Positions 1-9,250 of a DNA stretch of 64,000 nt are shown in pieces. The DNA comes from CAVXZE01 sp963766175 (GTDB lineage Bacteria > Myxococcota_A > UBA9160 > UBA6930): the NCBI GenBank assembly GCA_963766175.1, contig CAVXZE010000014.1, positions 62,001-126,000 of the forward strand. Reading direction: 5' to 3'. Within the stretch, counting starts at the first letter, position 1. The number at the start of each line of letters is the position of its first letter. The position numbers and the translations under genes are program-made. The notes under the pieces are model-generated. The model saw only the letters and a program-made list of their open reading frames with translations. It did not search any database and was not told the DNA's origin.

Positions 1-813
1 CTCCTCGAACTGCTTTTCTTCCAGCCAGACGATGGCGCCGGTGGGGCAGCGCCAGGTGGCCTGCGGTGTCGGCTTGAGGTCCCGGTCGTAGTGGACCACG
101 GGCAGGCCGTTCACCATCTCCACGCTGTCTCCGGGGGCGTCCAAGGCACAGCGGCCGCAGGCGTCACAGGCGACGCGGCAGCGGCTCACCGCGTCTTCGC
201 CGGCGAGCGGCGAGCTGCACTGCACGAAGAGCTTGTGAGACTCGGGCAGCACCACGAAGAGATCCAGAGGACAGACATCGACGCAGTCACCACAAGCCGT
301 ACAGAGCTCTGGCTCGACGACGGGAAGGCCTTCCTCGTTCATCTGGATGGCGTCGAAGGTGCAGGCCTGCGCGCAGTCGTCGAGCCCGATGCAGCCCCAG
401 ATGCAGCCGAGGCCGCCGCCGTCCACCACCGTCGCGGCCCGGCACGAACTCATCCCCTGGTATTCGGCCAGATTGCGCACATTGCCCCGACCGCCGGCGC
501 ACCGGAGGCGTGCGATCCGCTTCTCCTCGGCGCCGACGCCGACGCCGAGAAACGACGCGATCTCCTCGAGAGTGCCGGCGTCGGCCACGGTGCACTTGCC
601 GGGAGAGACCTCGCCGCCGATCAGCTTCTCGGCGAAGGCCGCGCATCCGGGCTGACCGCAGGCGCCGCAGTTGTTGCCGGGCAGAAGCTCCTCGACCACC
701 TCGAGCCGTGGGTCCTCCTCGACCCGCAGGAAGCGATAGGCCACCGCCAGCACGGTGGCGAAGAACAGCCCCATCCCCGTCATGACGACGACCGCGGTGG
801 CGACTTCCTGCAT
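1..813 (-). CDS. rnfB: RnfB-like membrane-anchored polyferredoxin (partial, 3' end outside window)
   Basis: Reads off the left edge; 271 codons are visible with no stop. Residues 6-29 form one N-terminal membrane segment. It is followed by the RnfB-type cluster motif with Cys49, Cys52, Cys57 and Cys74 (pattern NNCGACGQPGC). Two ferredoxin-type clusters come next (around GCIWGCIGLDDC and LCTACGDCVDVCP) and a third Cys-rich set (VACDACGRC). RnfB accepts electrons from reduced ferredoxin in Rnf complexes. The ATG at 813 has a GAGG upstream and lies 17 nt after the stop of the preceding gene, so it is co-transcribed with the korAB genes. No other rnf subunit is seen here; they could lie beyond the window or be absent. 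Family assignment is confident; membership of a complete Rnf complex is not shown. Confidence 0.88.
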   Translation of the reverse strand, partial: MQEVATAVVVMTGMGLFFATVLAVAYRFLRVEEDPRLEVVEELLPGNNCGACGQPGCAAFAEKLIGGEVSPGKCTVADAGTLEEIASFLGVGVGAEEKRIARLRCAGGRGNVRNLAEYQGMSSCRAATVVDGGGLGCIWGCIGLDDCAQACTFDAIQMNEEGLPVVEPELCTACGDCVDVCPLDLFVVLPESHKLFVQCSSPLAGEDAVSRCRVACDACGRCALDAPGDSVEMVNGLPVVHYDRDLKPTPQATWRCPTGAIVWLEEKQFEE

Positions 814-829
814 GACGACGTTGGCCTCG

Positions 830-3800
830 CTAGTTGAACTTGGCTGCCCGTTCGACCAGCTCCGGTGTGGCGGTGGCGTCGCCACTGCGCGGCTTGCCTG
901 GGTGGATGCATCGGGCCGGACAGAGCTCGGCTGCCTTCACGAGCTCGGCGAAAGTGCCGGCTGTCGCATCGGCGATGAAGGCCTGCTTGTTGGCGTTGTA
1001 CTGGAAGATTCGGGGATTGATGTTGGTGCACTCGTTGCAGGTGGTGCAGAGCGGCGCATCGATGTAGGGCTCATCGAAGGCGAGGGCCTCCTCTTCCGGG
1101 AGCGGCTCTTCCGCGGGCTCTGCAGCGACATCCTGCGCGGGCACCAGTGCGGTCGCTTCCGCCGGAGCCGCCGCGGCGGGAGCCGTAGCCGCGAGTGCAG
1201 ACGGGTTCATCAGAACCGCGGCCAGCTGCTCCATCGACTCGCGGGCGCCCTCGCCACGCGCCTGCGCCAGCACTTCGGCGTGGGCCTGCTCGAGCTCGGC
1301 GCGCTCCTGGGCGGCCTCGGCCAGCGCTTGCTCCCGAGCCGCCGCTGCCGCGCGCTCTGCGTAGGAGTTCGCGTAGCCACCGAGCTCCTGGAGGACGCGC
1401 CAGCCTCGCAGCCGGTCGCGGCACACCATGGCCAGCTCGCGGGTCACCACGGCGCGCTGGAGAGTTTCGGTTTCGTCGACGACCCACAGGTACGGGATCG
1501 AGGGTTGGCGACTCTCCAGGTCGAGTGCTTCCACGTACTCGGCCAGGGGTCGCTGACTCTCATCGTCCCAGGCGGTCCGCGGTATGACGCGCAGGTGACG
1601 CAGGTACGCGGGCTCCAAGGCCACCGCGTCGGCGAAGGTGAATGCCACCTCCAGACTCTTCTCGTCTCCCTGCTCCAGATACCGGACCTGGTGAATCGGC
1701 CAGGCGCCATCCGGTTGGGGATTCCCCTCCAGGTCGAAGCGGTCGGCCCAGCTGGCTCCGGCGTCCGGGTCGTAGAGGAAGGAAGGGCAAGCTCGCCCGC
1801 GGAGCGCGGCCTCGGCAAGCAGTGCGTGCCACGAGGCCAGCTCGCGAGCCGGCAGGTGCATCAGCGCCACGCCCGGTCGCGGTGCGCGCACCATGCGGAC
1901 CAGTCCCTCCGTCAATCGACCGGGACGTGCCAGCGTGGAGCCGACCGCGAAGACCTCGCGATGCGCCATCACCAGGTAGCCCAGGTCGATGTGGAAGCTG
2001 GAGAGATCCTCCGCCTCGTCGGGCGCTCCCACCTCGTCCTGGACGATCACGTGAACGGGGCGGCTGGAGCGCAGCAGCCGTGACAGGGAGCCCTGCCCAC
2101 GCTGTCGCAGGCTGCGCCCGCTGGTCACCACCGCCACCAGTGGCACCAACGCCAGCTCCTCGGCCGTGAAGGACTCCCAGTCCAGGTCGGCCAGGACCTC
2201 GTCGTGGAGCTCGCGCCGGTAGTTTCCGTCCGCCTCGAGACCCGCCACCCGGGCGGCCTGGAAGACTCTCGCCAGGCGACGCGCCGTCCCGTCGAAATAC
2301 CCTATCGCCGCCGCGAGGGGATCGGGGTGCTCCTCCTGCTCCTCCCCCGCCAGCGGGAAATCCACGCCCGGCGCGCGGAGAAAAACCACCCTGGGGAGTC
2401 GGCCCTGCTGCGCGAGGTGGCCGTCGATGGTCGCCAGGGCCTCCTCGATGCGCTGCCGGCGGGCCTCGTCCAGCTGCGCCGGGCCAGTGCCTGCGGCCAA
2501 GGTCCGGGAGAGCGCCTCCGGATCGATCCGCTGCACCGCCGTGGCGCCGAGCTGGGCGGCGAGGGCAGCAGCCGTACGGCCGCCCGCGGAGCTCATCTGG
2601 TCGAGCTGCAGCAGGTCGCGGAGCCGCTCCCGGTGCCGCTCCAGCTGCGCAGTGAAACGCCGCCGCAGCGGAGCGCGAACCGCCTCCAGTACCTCCAGAT
2701 AGAGGCGCAGGGGAGTATCGGCTCCGAGACTCAGCACCCGGCCCTGGCCGGGCAGACGACCGCGAAGCTCCGCCAAGCTGCTGCGTAGGGAGAGGGTGTC
2801 TTCATCGGCCATTGCCAGCTTCGATGTCAGCTCGTCGCCGGCGGCCAGGAGGAGACTCTCCAGCTCGGCACCCGGGCCGCGCACGGCCAGCAGACGCGAG
2901 GCGATGGCCGCCAGGGAGTCGAGGTTCCCGGCGAGAGCGCCCGGGTCCCAGCCGGCGGCCTCCATGGCGTCGAGCTCCTCGTCGAGCAGCTCCCGCAGCC
3001 CCCGGGCGGCGATCGGCCGCTCGGCATCCTGACTGGGGACGAGGACGAAGGGGTCCGGGGAGGCTCCGCGCAATGTCGCGGCCAAGCTGTCGAGCACTGC
3101 CGGTCGGACGGGCAGCCGCGGTGCCGGATCGAAGATCCTGGCCCCGAGACGGTGGAAGCGCCGGATCCAGTGCGCCTGACGCTGCCTCTCCTCCGGGTCG
3201 TCCACCGCATCGGGCATGCGGGGGAGCTCCGGGGTCGAGCGGAAGTCGATCTCCTCGGCTGCCAGCGAGGCGTCGAGGGCAGCGAGGTCGAGGGCGCGAA
3301 CCGTCGTCGCGCCGTTGCGCAGCCACCGGACTGCTTCCTCGCTGGTGGAGATCTCCGCCGCCATGCGGCTCGGATCCTCGGGCCGTTGCACCACGGCCAC
3401 CGCGGCTCCGGCCAGCGTCAGCAATGCCGCGTGGTCCATCTCGTCGGACGAAGCCTCGCCCCGTGCCCTGGGCGGGACCACCCAGTGGACGCGCAGCTCC
3501 TTCTCGCGGAGGGCTTCCCAGGCTCCCGGACTCAGGAGCCGCAGGAGCTCCTGAGAGGACTCCGCCTCGGCTAGGACCACCACCGCGCTTCGCGGCCGGA
3601 CCAGGGCGAGGGCACCCTGCGGCTCGAGCGCGGCCGGATAGGAGGCCAGGAGCAGATCCGTCTCTTCCTCCTTGATCTCCGCACTGTCCCAATCCAGGAC
3701 TGTCGCTCCGAGCTGGCTGCCAGCGCTCCGGCCCACCCGAAGCTCGATGAGGCGGCCCAGCGCGCCGAGAGCCTGGCGAGCCGTCTCCTCGCCCCACGGA

Positions 3801-4741
3801 CCTTCTGGAGCCACCACCAGTCGTCGGGACGGAGCTCCTTCGGTTGCCGGTGTCAGCTTCTCCGCTGCGAGGCTGCCCTCGGGCAGGTACTTGCGGATCG
3901 TGTCGATCGTCTGCGCCGGGTCGATGGCCGCGAGCGGATGCACCTCGGTCTTCTCGTCGACGGCCCCACGGACCGGCGCCAGCAGGGCGCTGGGCTCACC
4001 GGGAGCGTGAACGACCAGCACGATGCGGCTGCCGCTCAGGGCCTTTTGAACTTCTGCCTCGGGGAAGGGACGCACCAGGATCACCGAGACGGCGCTTACG
4101 GCGACTCCCGCCTCCGACAGCGTCCGAGCGATCTCCTGGGCCAGCGCCGTGTCTGCGCCGGACGCCACCAGGACCACCTCGGCGCCTTCCTCTCCCTGGA
4201 TAGCCACCAGGTTGGCCGGCCTGCTGGTGCGATTGCTCACCGCCCGCAGGACCTCTCGTGCCAGCTCCACGATCCGGTCGGGGCTGGCCCCCGGCTCGGA
4301 AGCTCCCGCATCGGCGGCGAGTAGCTCCGCGACCAGGCCGGGCTCGGGCAGGCTGACCAGCTTCAGATCTTTCGCCAAGGAGGGGGCCAGGGAGCACAGA
4401 CCGGCGCGGCCCAGCCTGCGGCTCAGGAGATGCGCCACCAGGCAGTGGTCAGTCGCCTCTTGAACCGAGGTGGCGGCGAGCTCGAAAGCTCCGCCCCGCT
4501 CAAAGCCCGGCGGAGAGTGCACGTGGTGCACGCACGAAGCCTCGGAAACCGCGATTCCGTCTGCCGCCCCGAGGGTCGGCCCATCGACCAGGCTCGCGGA
4601 TCGAACGCCGGCCATGGCCAGGCCCTCGGCGACCGCCGGATCTCGCGCCACCGCGTCAGCGGCGATGGTCCGCTCGACCCGAGCGACTGCCTCCGAGCCA
4701 GTAAGTACCGCTTGCGATTGCTCCGCGAGCCTCGCGTCCAC
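830..4741 (-). CDS. Giant PFOR-like protein with C-terminal [4Fe-4S] ferredoxin domain, korAB partner
   Basis: 1303 residues. The N-terminal third resembles PFOR domains I/II (a VQEATDHCLVAHLL stretch matches the PFOR alpha region). A middle part around 300-480 recalls the gamma domain. Residues about 850-1100 recall the PFOR TPP domain. The usual catalytic signatures, including a GDG TPP motif, are not visible, so these domains look degenerate. An Ala/Glu-rich linker (about 1110-1225) leads to a ferredoxin domain with Cys1232, Cys1235, Cys1238, Cys1274 and Cys1278, enough for one [4Fe-4S] cluster. The GTG start has GGAGGT 8 nt upstream and follows korB closely; rnfB follows. Inference: a non-catalytic scaffold and electron carrier between KorAB and RnfB. 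The PFOR resemblance is by eye and needs profile comparison. Confidence 0.72.
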   Translation of the reverse strand: MDARLAEQSQAVLTGSEAVARVERTIAADAVARDPAVAEGLAMAGVRSASLVDGPTLGAADGIAVSEASCVHHVHSPPGFERGGAFELAATSVQEATDHCLVAHLLSRRLGRAGLCSLAPSLAKDLKLVSLPEPGLVAELLAADAGASEPGASPDRIVELAREVLRAVSNRTSRPANLVAIQGEEGAEVVLVASGADTALAQEIARTLSEAGVAVSAVSVILVRPFPEAEVQKALSGSRIVLVVHAPGEPSALLAPVRGAVDEKTEVHPLAAIDPAQTIDTIRKYLPEGSLAAEKLTPATEGAPSRRLVVAPEGPWGEETARQALGALGRLIELRVGRSAGSQLGATVLDWDSAEIKEEETDLLLASYPAALEPQGALALVRPRSAVVVLAEAESSQELLRLLSPGAWEALREKELRVHWVVPPRARGEASSDEMDHAALLTLAGAAVAVVQRPEDPSRMAAEISTSEEAVRWLRNGATTVRALDLAALDASLAAEEIDFRSTPELPRMPDAVDDPEERQRQAHWIRRFHRLGARIFDPAPRLPVRPAVLDSLAATLRGASPDPFVLVPSQDAERPIAARGLRELLDEELDAMEAAGWDPGALAGNLDSLAAIASRLLAVRGPGAELESLLLAAGDELTSKLAMADEDTLSLRSSLAELRGRLPGQGRVLSLGADTPLRLYLEVLEAVRAPLRRRFTAQLERHRERLRDLLQLDQMSSAGGRTAAALAAQLGATAVQRIDPEALSRTLAAGTGPAQLDEARRQRIEEALATIDGHLAQQGRLPRVVFLRAPGVDFPLAGEEQEEHPDPLAAAIGYFDGTARRLARVFQAARVAGLEADGNYRRELHDEVLADLDWESFTAEELALVPLVAVVTSGRSLRQRGQGSLSRLLRSSRPVHVIVQDEVGAPDEAEDLSSFHIDLGYLVMAHREVFAVGSTLARPGRLTEGLVRMVRAPRPGVALMHLPARELASWHALLAEAALRGRACPSFLYDPDAGASWADRFDLEGNPQPDGAWPIHQVRYLEQGDEKSLEVAFTFADAVALEPAYLRHLRVIPRTAWDDESQRPLAEYVEALDLESRQPSIPYLWVVDETETLQRAVVTRELAMVCRDRLRGWRVLQELGGYANSYAERAAAAAREQALAEAAQERAELEQAHAEVLAQARGEGARESMEQLAAVLMNPSALAATAPAAAAPAEATALVPAQDVAAEPAEEPLPEEEALAFDEPYIDAPLCTTCNECTNINPRIFQYNANKQAFIADATAGTFAELVKAAELCPARCIHPGKPRSGDATATPELVERAAKFN

Positions 4742-4762
4742 GACGGGTCACCTCCGCTCGGT

Positions 4763-5716
4763 TCAGATCTGGTAGCTGCTGAGTTCGGCGTTGAGCGCGG
4801 CGATCTTTTCGTCCCGCGACGTGGCAATGCCCGCGGCCGTGTACTGGTCGTAGCGATCCAACAATTGGTCTCGATAGAAGAGACCGATCGCAATGGCCCC
4901 GTCCCGGCCGGCCAGCTCCCGGGCGGTGTCCATGTCCGAGGGATCGTGCTCTTGCTGGTTCTTGAAGATCTTCTGGATGGAGTCCTCCAGCTGGATCCCT
5001 TCGGGGTGCGTCATCAGCAGGAGCTGGGAAGGATCGCTCTGGAGCGGATCGTGAACGCCCGCCTTGTAGTGGGGGCATCGCTGGAGGATCTGCACGAACG
5101 ACAACCCCTGGTGCCGGTGTGCGGCCTTCAGCGTGGCGAACAGGTGGGGCGGGTTCCAGTCCACGGTCCGCGCCACGAAGGAGACGTTGGCAATCCCCAG
5201 CGTGGTCTGCACCGGGTTGATCGGCTCCAGCGCCGCACCGCGGGGGTGGGTGTTGGACACTGCGCCCTTCGGCGAGGTGGGAGAGGTCTGGTTCTTGGTG
5301 AGGCCGTAGCAGTTGTTGTCGAACAGCATCACCACCAGGTTCATGTTGTAGTGGATGGCGTGAACCCAGTGAGCCGTGCCGATCGAGCAGCAGTCGCCGT
5401 CGCCGGTGGCGACGAAGATGTGCAGGTCGGGTCGGCGGGAGCGGATCCCGCAGGCGACCGGCAGCGCCCGCCCGTGCAGCCCGTGGAACCCGTAGGTCTT
5501 CATATAGTGGGGGAAGCGGCTGGAGCAGCCGATCCCCGAGACGAAGACGGTCTTCTCGGGCGGAAGCTGCTCTTCCTTGCAGAGCCGCTGCACGGCAGTC
5601 AGCACGGCGTGGTCCCCGCAGCCGGTGCACCAGCGGGCGGGCTCGCTCTCGTAGTCCCCGAGCGTGTAGTAGCGGGGGGCGGGTTCTTCGAGCCAGTCGG
5701 TCTTGAGTCCGTACAT
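4763..5716 (-). CDS. korB: 2-oxoacid:ferredoxin oxidoreductase beta (TPP) subunit
   Basis: 317 residues, normal for KorB/PorB beta subunits. It has Cys30 and Cys33 in CTGCG, a GIGCSSRF segment and the TPP/Mg motif GDGD at 105-108, followed by the family-typical segment running to VVMLFDNNCYGLTKNQ. It oxidatively decarboxylates a 2-oxoacid, probably 2-oxoglutarate, with CoA and reduces ferredoxin in the cytoplasm. The ATG overlaps the korA stop by one base (TAATG), so the two are translationally coupled. Substrate (2-oxoglutarate, pyruvate or branched-chain 2-oxoacid) cannot be fixed from the sequence; the symbol follows the best overall resemblance. Confidence 0.92.
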   Translation of the reverse strand: MYGLKTDWLEEPAPRYYTLGDYESEPARWCTGCGDHAVLTAVQRLCKEEQLPPEKTVFVSGIGCSSRFPHYMKTYGFHGLHGRALPVACGIRSRRPDLHIFVATGDGDCCSIGTAHWVHAIHYNMNLVVMLFDNNCYGLTKNQTSPTSPKGAVSNTHPRGAALEPINPVQTTLGIANVSFVARTVDWNPPHLFATLKAAHRHQGLSFVQILQRCPHYKAGVHDPLQSDPSQLLLMTHPEGIQLEDSIQKIFKNQQEHDPSDMDTARELAGRDGAIAIGLFYRDQLLDRYDQYTAAGIATSRDEKIAALNAELSSYQI

Positions 5717-7647
5717 TATTTGATTCCTTCAAGGCGGCCGCGGACGGCCTCTTCGATCATCCCAGGGGGAAGGGGCTGACCCGGCACGCGGGACCAGCAG
5801 TCGACGTCTACCAGGGTGTGGGCGCGGAGCAGCCACGCCAGCTGGGAGTACCGCCGGGTTTCTTCGTCGATCAGCGGGTCGCCGAGGTCATCGCTGTAGT
5901 TGATCTCGACGGTCATGACGCGCTTGTACCGGGCGAAGATCTCCTTCAGTCCGGGTTCCATGGGCGACAGGAAGCGCAGACACAAGGAGCCGACCTTGCG
6001 CCCGTCCTTGCGGATGCGATCGACCGCCTCGTCGATGGCACTGCGCGTCGAGCCCCAGCCCACCACCAGCAGGTCGCCCTCGGGGTCTCCGTGGACCTCC
6101 GGGGGCTTGAGGGTCTTCTGGAGCGCGGCCATCTTGCGGCTGCGCATCCTCATCGATTGCTGGTTGATGGCCGACTCGTAGGCGATGTGGCTCTTCTCGT
6201 CGTGGGTCAGTCCAGTGAGCACGAAGGCGCCGCCCGCCTGGCCGGGGACCGGGCGTCGCGAGAGGCCCGTCTCCTGATCCCACGCGTAGGGGGCCACCCC
6301 CTCCTTCCACGGCGACTGATCCACCGGTGGCGAGAGCCAGTCCTCACTGGGCTCCGGCCGCGGAAACGAGGTCTGACCCGTGGCCAGGTTCGCGTCGGTG
6401 AGGACGATCACCGGAGTGCAGAAGGCCTCGGCGAGCTTCCGCGCGGTGATGATGAAGTGGAAGCATTCCTCGATACTCGAAGCGGCCATTACGACCTTGG
6501 GAGAGTCCCCCGGCATTCCGAACATGGAAGAGAGCAGGTCGCCCTGCTCCACCTTGGTCGGCAACCCGGTGGAGGGGCCGCCCCGCTGCACGTCCACCAC
6601 CACCAGCGGGATCTCCGCCATCACCGCCAGAGCGAGCATCTCGGTCTTGAGCGCCATTCCGGGACCCGACGTGATGGTGATGGCCGTCTTGCCCGCGTAG
6701 GAGGCTCCGATGGCGAAGCCCGCCGCGGCGATCTCGTCCTCGGCCTGGTGAATGACGCCGCCGGCTTCGTGGAAGACGGAGGCGAGGTAGTGGGTGGCCG
6801 AGGTGGCCGGCGTGATCGGGTACATGCTGCACACCTCGATGCCGGCGGCCATGGCTCCCATGGCGACGGCGGCGTTGCCGTTCATCACCACCATCGCCGT
6901 GTCCTGCTCCTCGGACGGGACGTCGAAGCGCTCGTCGAGATGCTCGATCGCCCAGGCGTGGCCGGCATCGAGCAGCTTGTGGTTCATGTCGATCACGGCC
7001 TGGCCCTTGCGCTTGCGCTGGAAGATCTGCGCCACCTCCTCCTTGGCGATCCCCAGGTCGCGGTTGTAGAGGGCGCAGAGCAGCCCCACCACCCACACGT
7101 TCTTGCCGCGCTGAGGGTTGTCGGTGACTTTGCTGGTCTCGCTGTGGATGGGGATCTCCCGCACCTCGTAGCCGCGCCCACGGAAGTCATCCAGCGCCTT
7201 CTGGTACGCCTCCTGGATCGCCGGGTCCTCGTCGGATGCCCACCTGTCGTCGATCAGCAGCACGGTACCGCTGCGAAGCGCGTTCTGGTCGATGCGGCTG
7301 TAGAGCACCTGCTCGTTGAAGGAGACCACCAGGTCGGCCTGGTCGCCCATGTTGGTCATGGGTCGCGTGGCGAACCGGATGCGGATTCCGCTGGCGCCGG
7401 CCTGCGAGCGCGCGGGCGGCTCGATCTCCGCCGGGATGATCTCGACGGTCCACAGCCCGTTTCCCATCTTGGCGCAGATGGTGCCGAAGAGCTGGCCGGC
7501 GGTCTGCGCGCCCTCACCCGAGTCGCTCACGATCTCGACGATTTGCTCGGGAATAGTCCTGACGCGTACCGCGTTCGCGTTCACGGACGGGTTCGCGCCG
7601 CCGGGGGCATCAGCATCACTGCTCTTGGTCGTCGATTCAGCAGACAT
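5716..7647 (-). CDS. korA: 2-oxoacid:ferredoxin oxidoreductase, gamma-alpha fusion subunit
   Basis: 643 residues. Residues about 30-225 are a POR gamma domain (GAQTAGQLFGTICAKMG; NMGDQADLVVSFNE). The rest is the alpha subunit: NGNAAVAMGAMAAGIEVCSM, MYPITPATSATHYLA, the HQAEDEIAAAGFAIGASYAG segment and SGPGMALKTEM, all typical of KorA. The gamma-alpha fusion is the common arrangement in the two-subunit KorAB class. It binds the 2-oxoacid and CoA and pairs with KorB. ATG start; an AAGGAG lies about 15 nt upstream. The hemerythrin-like gene ends 90 nt upstream on the same strand, so it probably heads the operon. Confidence 0.93.
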   Translation of the reverse strand: MSAESTTKSSDADAPGGANPSVNANAVRVRTIPEQIVEIVSDSGEGAQTAGQLFGTICAKMGNGLWTVEIIPAEIEPPARSQAGASGIRIRFATRPMTNMGDQADLVVSFNEQVLYSRIDQNALRSGTVLLIDDRWASDEDPAIQEAYQKALDDFRGRGYEVREIPIHSETSKVTDNPQRGKNVWVVGLLCALYNRDLGIAKEEVAQIFQRKRKGQAVIDMNHKLLDAGHAWAIEHLDERFDVPSEEQDTAMVVMNGNAAVAMGAMAAGIEVCSMYPITPATSATHYLASVFHEAGGVIHQAEDEIAAAGFAIGASYAGKTAITITSGPGMALKTEMLALAVMAEIPLVVVDVQRGGPSTGLPTKVEQGDLLSSMFGMPGDSPKVVMAASSIEECFHFIITARKLAEAFCTPVIVLTDANLATGQTSFPRPEPSEDWLSPPVDQSPWKEGVAPYAWDQETGLSRRPVPGQAGGAFVLTGLTHDEKSHIAYESAINQQSMRMRSRKMAALQKTLKPPEVHGDPEGDLLVVGWGSTRSAIDEAVDRIRKDGRKVGSLCLRFLSPMEPGLKEIFARYKRVMTVEINYSDDLGDPLIDEETRRYSQLAWLLRAHTLVDVDCWSRVPGQPLPPGMIEEAVRGRLEGIK

Positions 7648-7737
7648 GATCGAATTTCTTCGCTCCTTGGATCACGAGAAATCTGGGGTTGGTGGGTCAG
7701 GGCCGGGCGGGGCACACCGCGCGCCGCTGGCGGGCGC

Positions 7738-8145
7738 TCACGGATCTCGTGAGGCGAAACGGTACCGTTCGCTGTGCACAATGCCCCAGCCGTCGATCTG
7801 AAGGGCGTCGAGCGTTCTCGTCCCGAGACCCCTTCTTCGAGCCTCCACCGCCTCCAACACTCTTCGGTGATCACCTCGCAGGGACTTGAGTTCCGAGTCC
7901 AGGGAGGGTCGAATGGCTCGCAGACCGTCGTAGAGTCCGTCCGGTCCTTCTTCATCGGCGAAGTGCTTGGAAAGCAGCTCGGGGAGCGGGTCGAGCAGCT
8001 CGCGGATCCGGCTGGGCTCCTCGGCTGCCGCGAGCTGCTTCAGGATGGAGTTGACGATCTGGCGGTGGGCGCGTTCGATGCGTGCCAGGATCGGCTCATC
8101 TGAGTCGCTGGGCTGGTCCTGGGAATTCGTACCCTCAGGCACCAT
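7738..8145 (-). CDS. Small hemerythrin-like (HHE-type) protein
   Basis: 135 residues from the ATG at 8145, chosen because GGAGG sits 10 nt upstream; an in-frame ATG at 8205 lacks a well-spaced site. The protein is mostly helical with spaced histidines: ERAHRQIV, LLSKHFADEEG and RGDHRRVLEAV. That is the rough ligand pattern of hemerythrin-like four-helix di-iron proteins, though not every canonical ligand can be placed. It lies 90 nt upstream of korA on the same strand, so an oxygen- or iron-related role next to an oxygen-sensitive ferredoxin oxidoreductase is plausible. Fold assignment is by motif reading only. Confidence 0.55.
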   Translation of the reverse strand: MVPEGTNSQDQPSDSDEPILARIERAHRQIVNSILKQLAAAEEPSRIRELLDPLPELLSKHFADEEGPDGLYDGLRAIRPSLDSELKSLRGDHRRVLEAVEARRRGLGTRTLDALQIDGWGIVHSERYRFASRDP

Positions 8146-8830
8146 TTCGCTCAGTCCTCCAGTTCCGTCGTCACGCCCGGCCAGAAAACGGGCAATCTGG
8201 CTCATCCGAATCAGTTGCCGCACCTCGATGCAGCTTCCGTGCCCGCCTGGATCTCCTCGATGGGACGCCCGAGCCCTCGTCAACCGATTCCGGCCAAGGA
8301 TCGCCGGCGCCGGTCGCACTTCGCCCCCCCGCCGACTTCACGTCGCCGGGGGTCCGCATGCCCGCGGTGCTCACCACAAAAAACCTGTCCGCCTGGCGCG
8401 CTCGGCGGCTCTCCCGGTCGGATCGGAGTCTCGCGCTACGCCATGCCGCGTCAGGGCAGGAGAAGGGCCGTCTCCGGACGGCTCGGCTGACCCCAGCCAG
8501 GTTGGCAACTTCGCTGCTTTCGATCCGACTCAGTGGTGAGTGTATCGCAGAAATCGAGCCAGATTTCACCCCCCTCCCCGGGATTCGTCACGCCGCTTTC
8601 ATCTTCGCAGAAGGGACTCCGGGGTCGCGGGGTTCCGGCCTGTCGTCCCTCCTCGGCGGGGGTTGCGTCCGCGCGCTTGGACCTTCTTGGGGACGGGCTT
8701 ATGCTAGTCAGGAAGGACGGTCCGCCGGTACGGAGCTCGCGCCGGTGGGAGGCCGGATCGAGCCATTTCTGCGCAGGGCGCACCGGGGGCTAGCGGAGAG
8801 CCCGCGGGGCGGAAACCCAGTGGAGTCGGG
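8146..8830. other. 685-bp gene-free divergent region
   Basis: This lies between the divergent redox operon and the metal-resistance island. Open frames on both strands (for example 8171-8569 minus) are Arg/Ser-rich and lack convincing start sites or domains; they look like high-GC shadows. No tRNA or recognised riboswitch was found. A promoter-like pair is noted separately at 8677-8705. Confidence 0.5.
8677..8705 (+). promoter_or_regulatory. Possible sigma70 promoter for the metal-resistance island
   Basis: TTGGAC and TATGCT are separated by 17 nt. The -35 matches the consensus at 3 of 6 positions and the -10 at 4 of 6. It lies about 125 nt upstream of the Cys-rich leader gene. The spacer is standard, not the 19 nt typical of CueR-type MerR promoters. 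Confidence 0.35.
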
Positions 8831-9250
8831 ATGATTCTCGGAGTCAGGGTCTTCTTGATCGCGCTGCTTCTGGTCGGGTCGACGGGGTCGGCCCGCTGCC
8901 AGGCGCTGTGTGCTCGGCGCTCCGATTCTCAGGCGACCGCGCACGCCCGCCCCGCCGCGACCACCGCGCCCGATCATGCCGGATGCCACGGCGGTGGCGT
9001 CGCCTCCCCCGAGCCCGAGTCGCTCCCGGACAGCTCCGGCGACTCCTGTGAGGAGGGTTGCTGCACCGTCCTGGCTCGAGCGACAGCGGCTCCGATCTTC
9101 AGTCCCGGCTCGGCTCTTGCAGCCTCTCCGATGCTGGCAAGCCTCGATCTCGGCGAGGTCCGCATCAGGCCGGATCGACTCTGCCACTCGCGCTCAGCGG
9201 CGCGTTTGAATTCTCCCTTCCACTTCCGGAACCCACCGCTCCTGATCTGA
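8831..9250 (+). CDS. Small exported Cys/His-rich protein heading the metal island
   Basis: 139 residues, no recognised family. It has a clear N-terminal signal (MILGVRVFLIALLLVGSTGSARC), so it should be periplasmic or anchored. The mature part has two Cys clusters (DHAGCHGGG and DSCEEGCCTV) and a C-terminal PFHFRNPPLLI. The ATG is preceded by GGAGTCGGG. It is followed after 159 nt by the CusC-type gene. The Cys/His content and position suggest a metal-binding accessory or sensor for the efflux operon; this is inference from context. Confidence 0.6.
   Translation: MILGVRVFLIALLLVGSTGSARCQALCARRSDSQATAHARPAATTAPDHAGCHGGGVASPEPESLPDSSGDSCEEGCCTVLARATAAPIFSPGSALAASPMLASLDLGEVRIRPDRLCHSRSAARLNSPFHFRNPPLLI

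Noticed and set aside
5818..7752. A 644-residue open frame antisense to korA, and other long antisense frames (for example 830-2083 plus, 34282-35826 minus)
   Set aside because: They mirror confident genes; high GC at third codon positions leaves antisense frames open, and their translations are His/Arg/Asp-rich without domains.
8171..8569. Open frame of 132 codons on the minus strand in the 685-bp gap
   Set aside because: No ribosome site, no domain, Arg/Ser-rich composition typical of GC-rich noncoding DNA.
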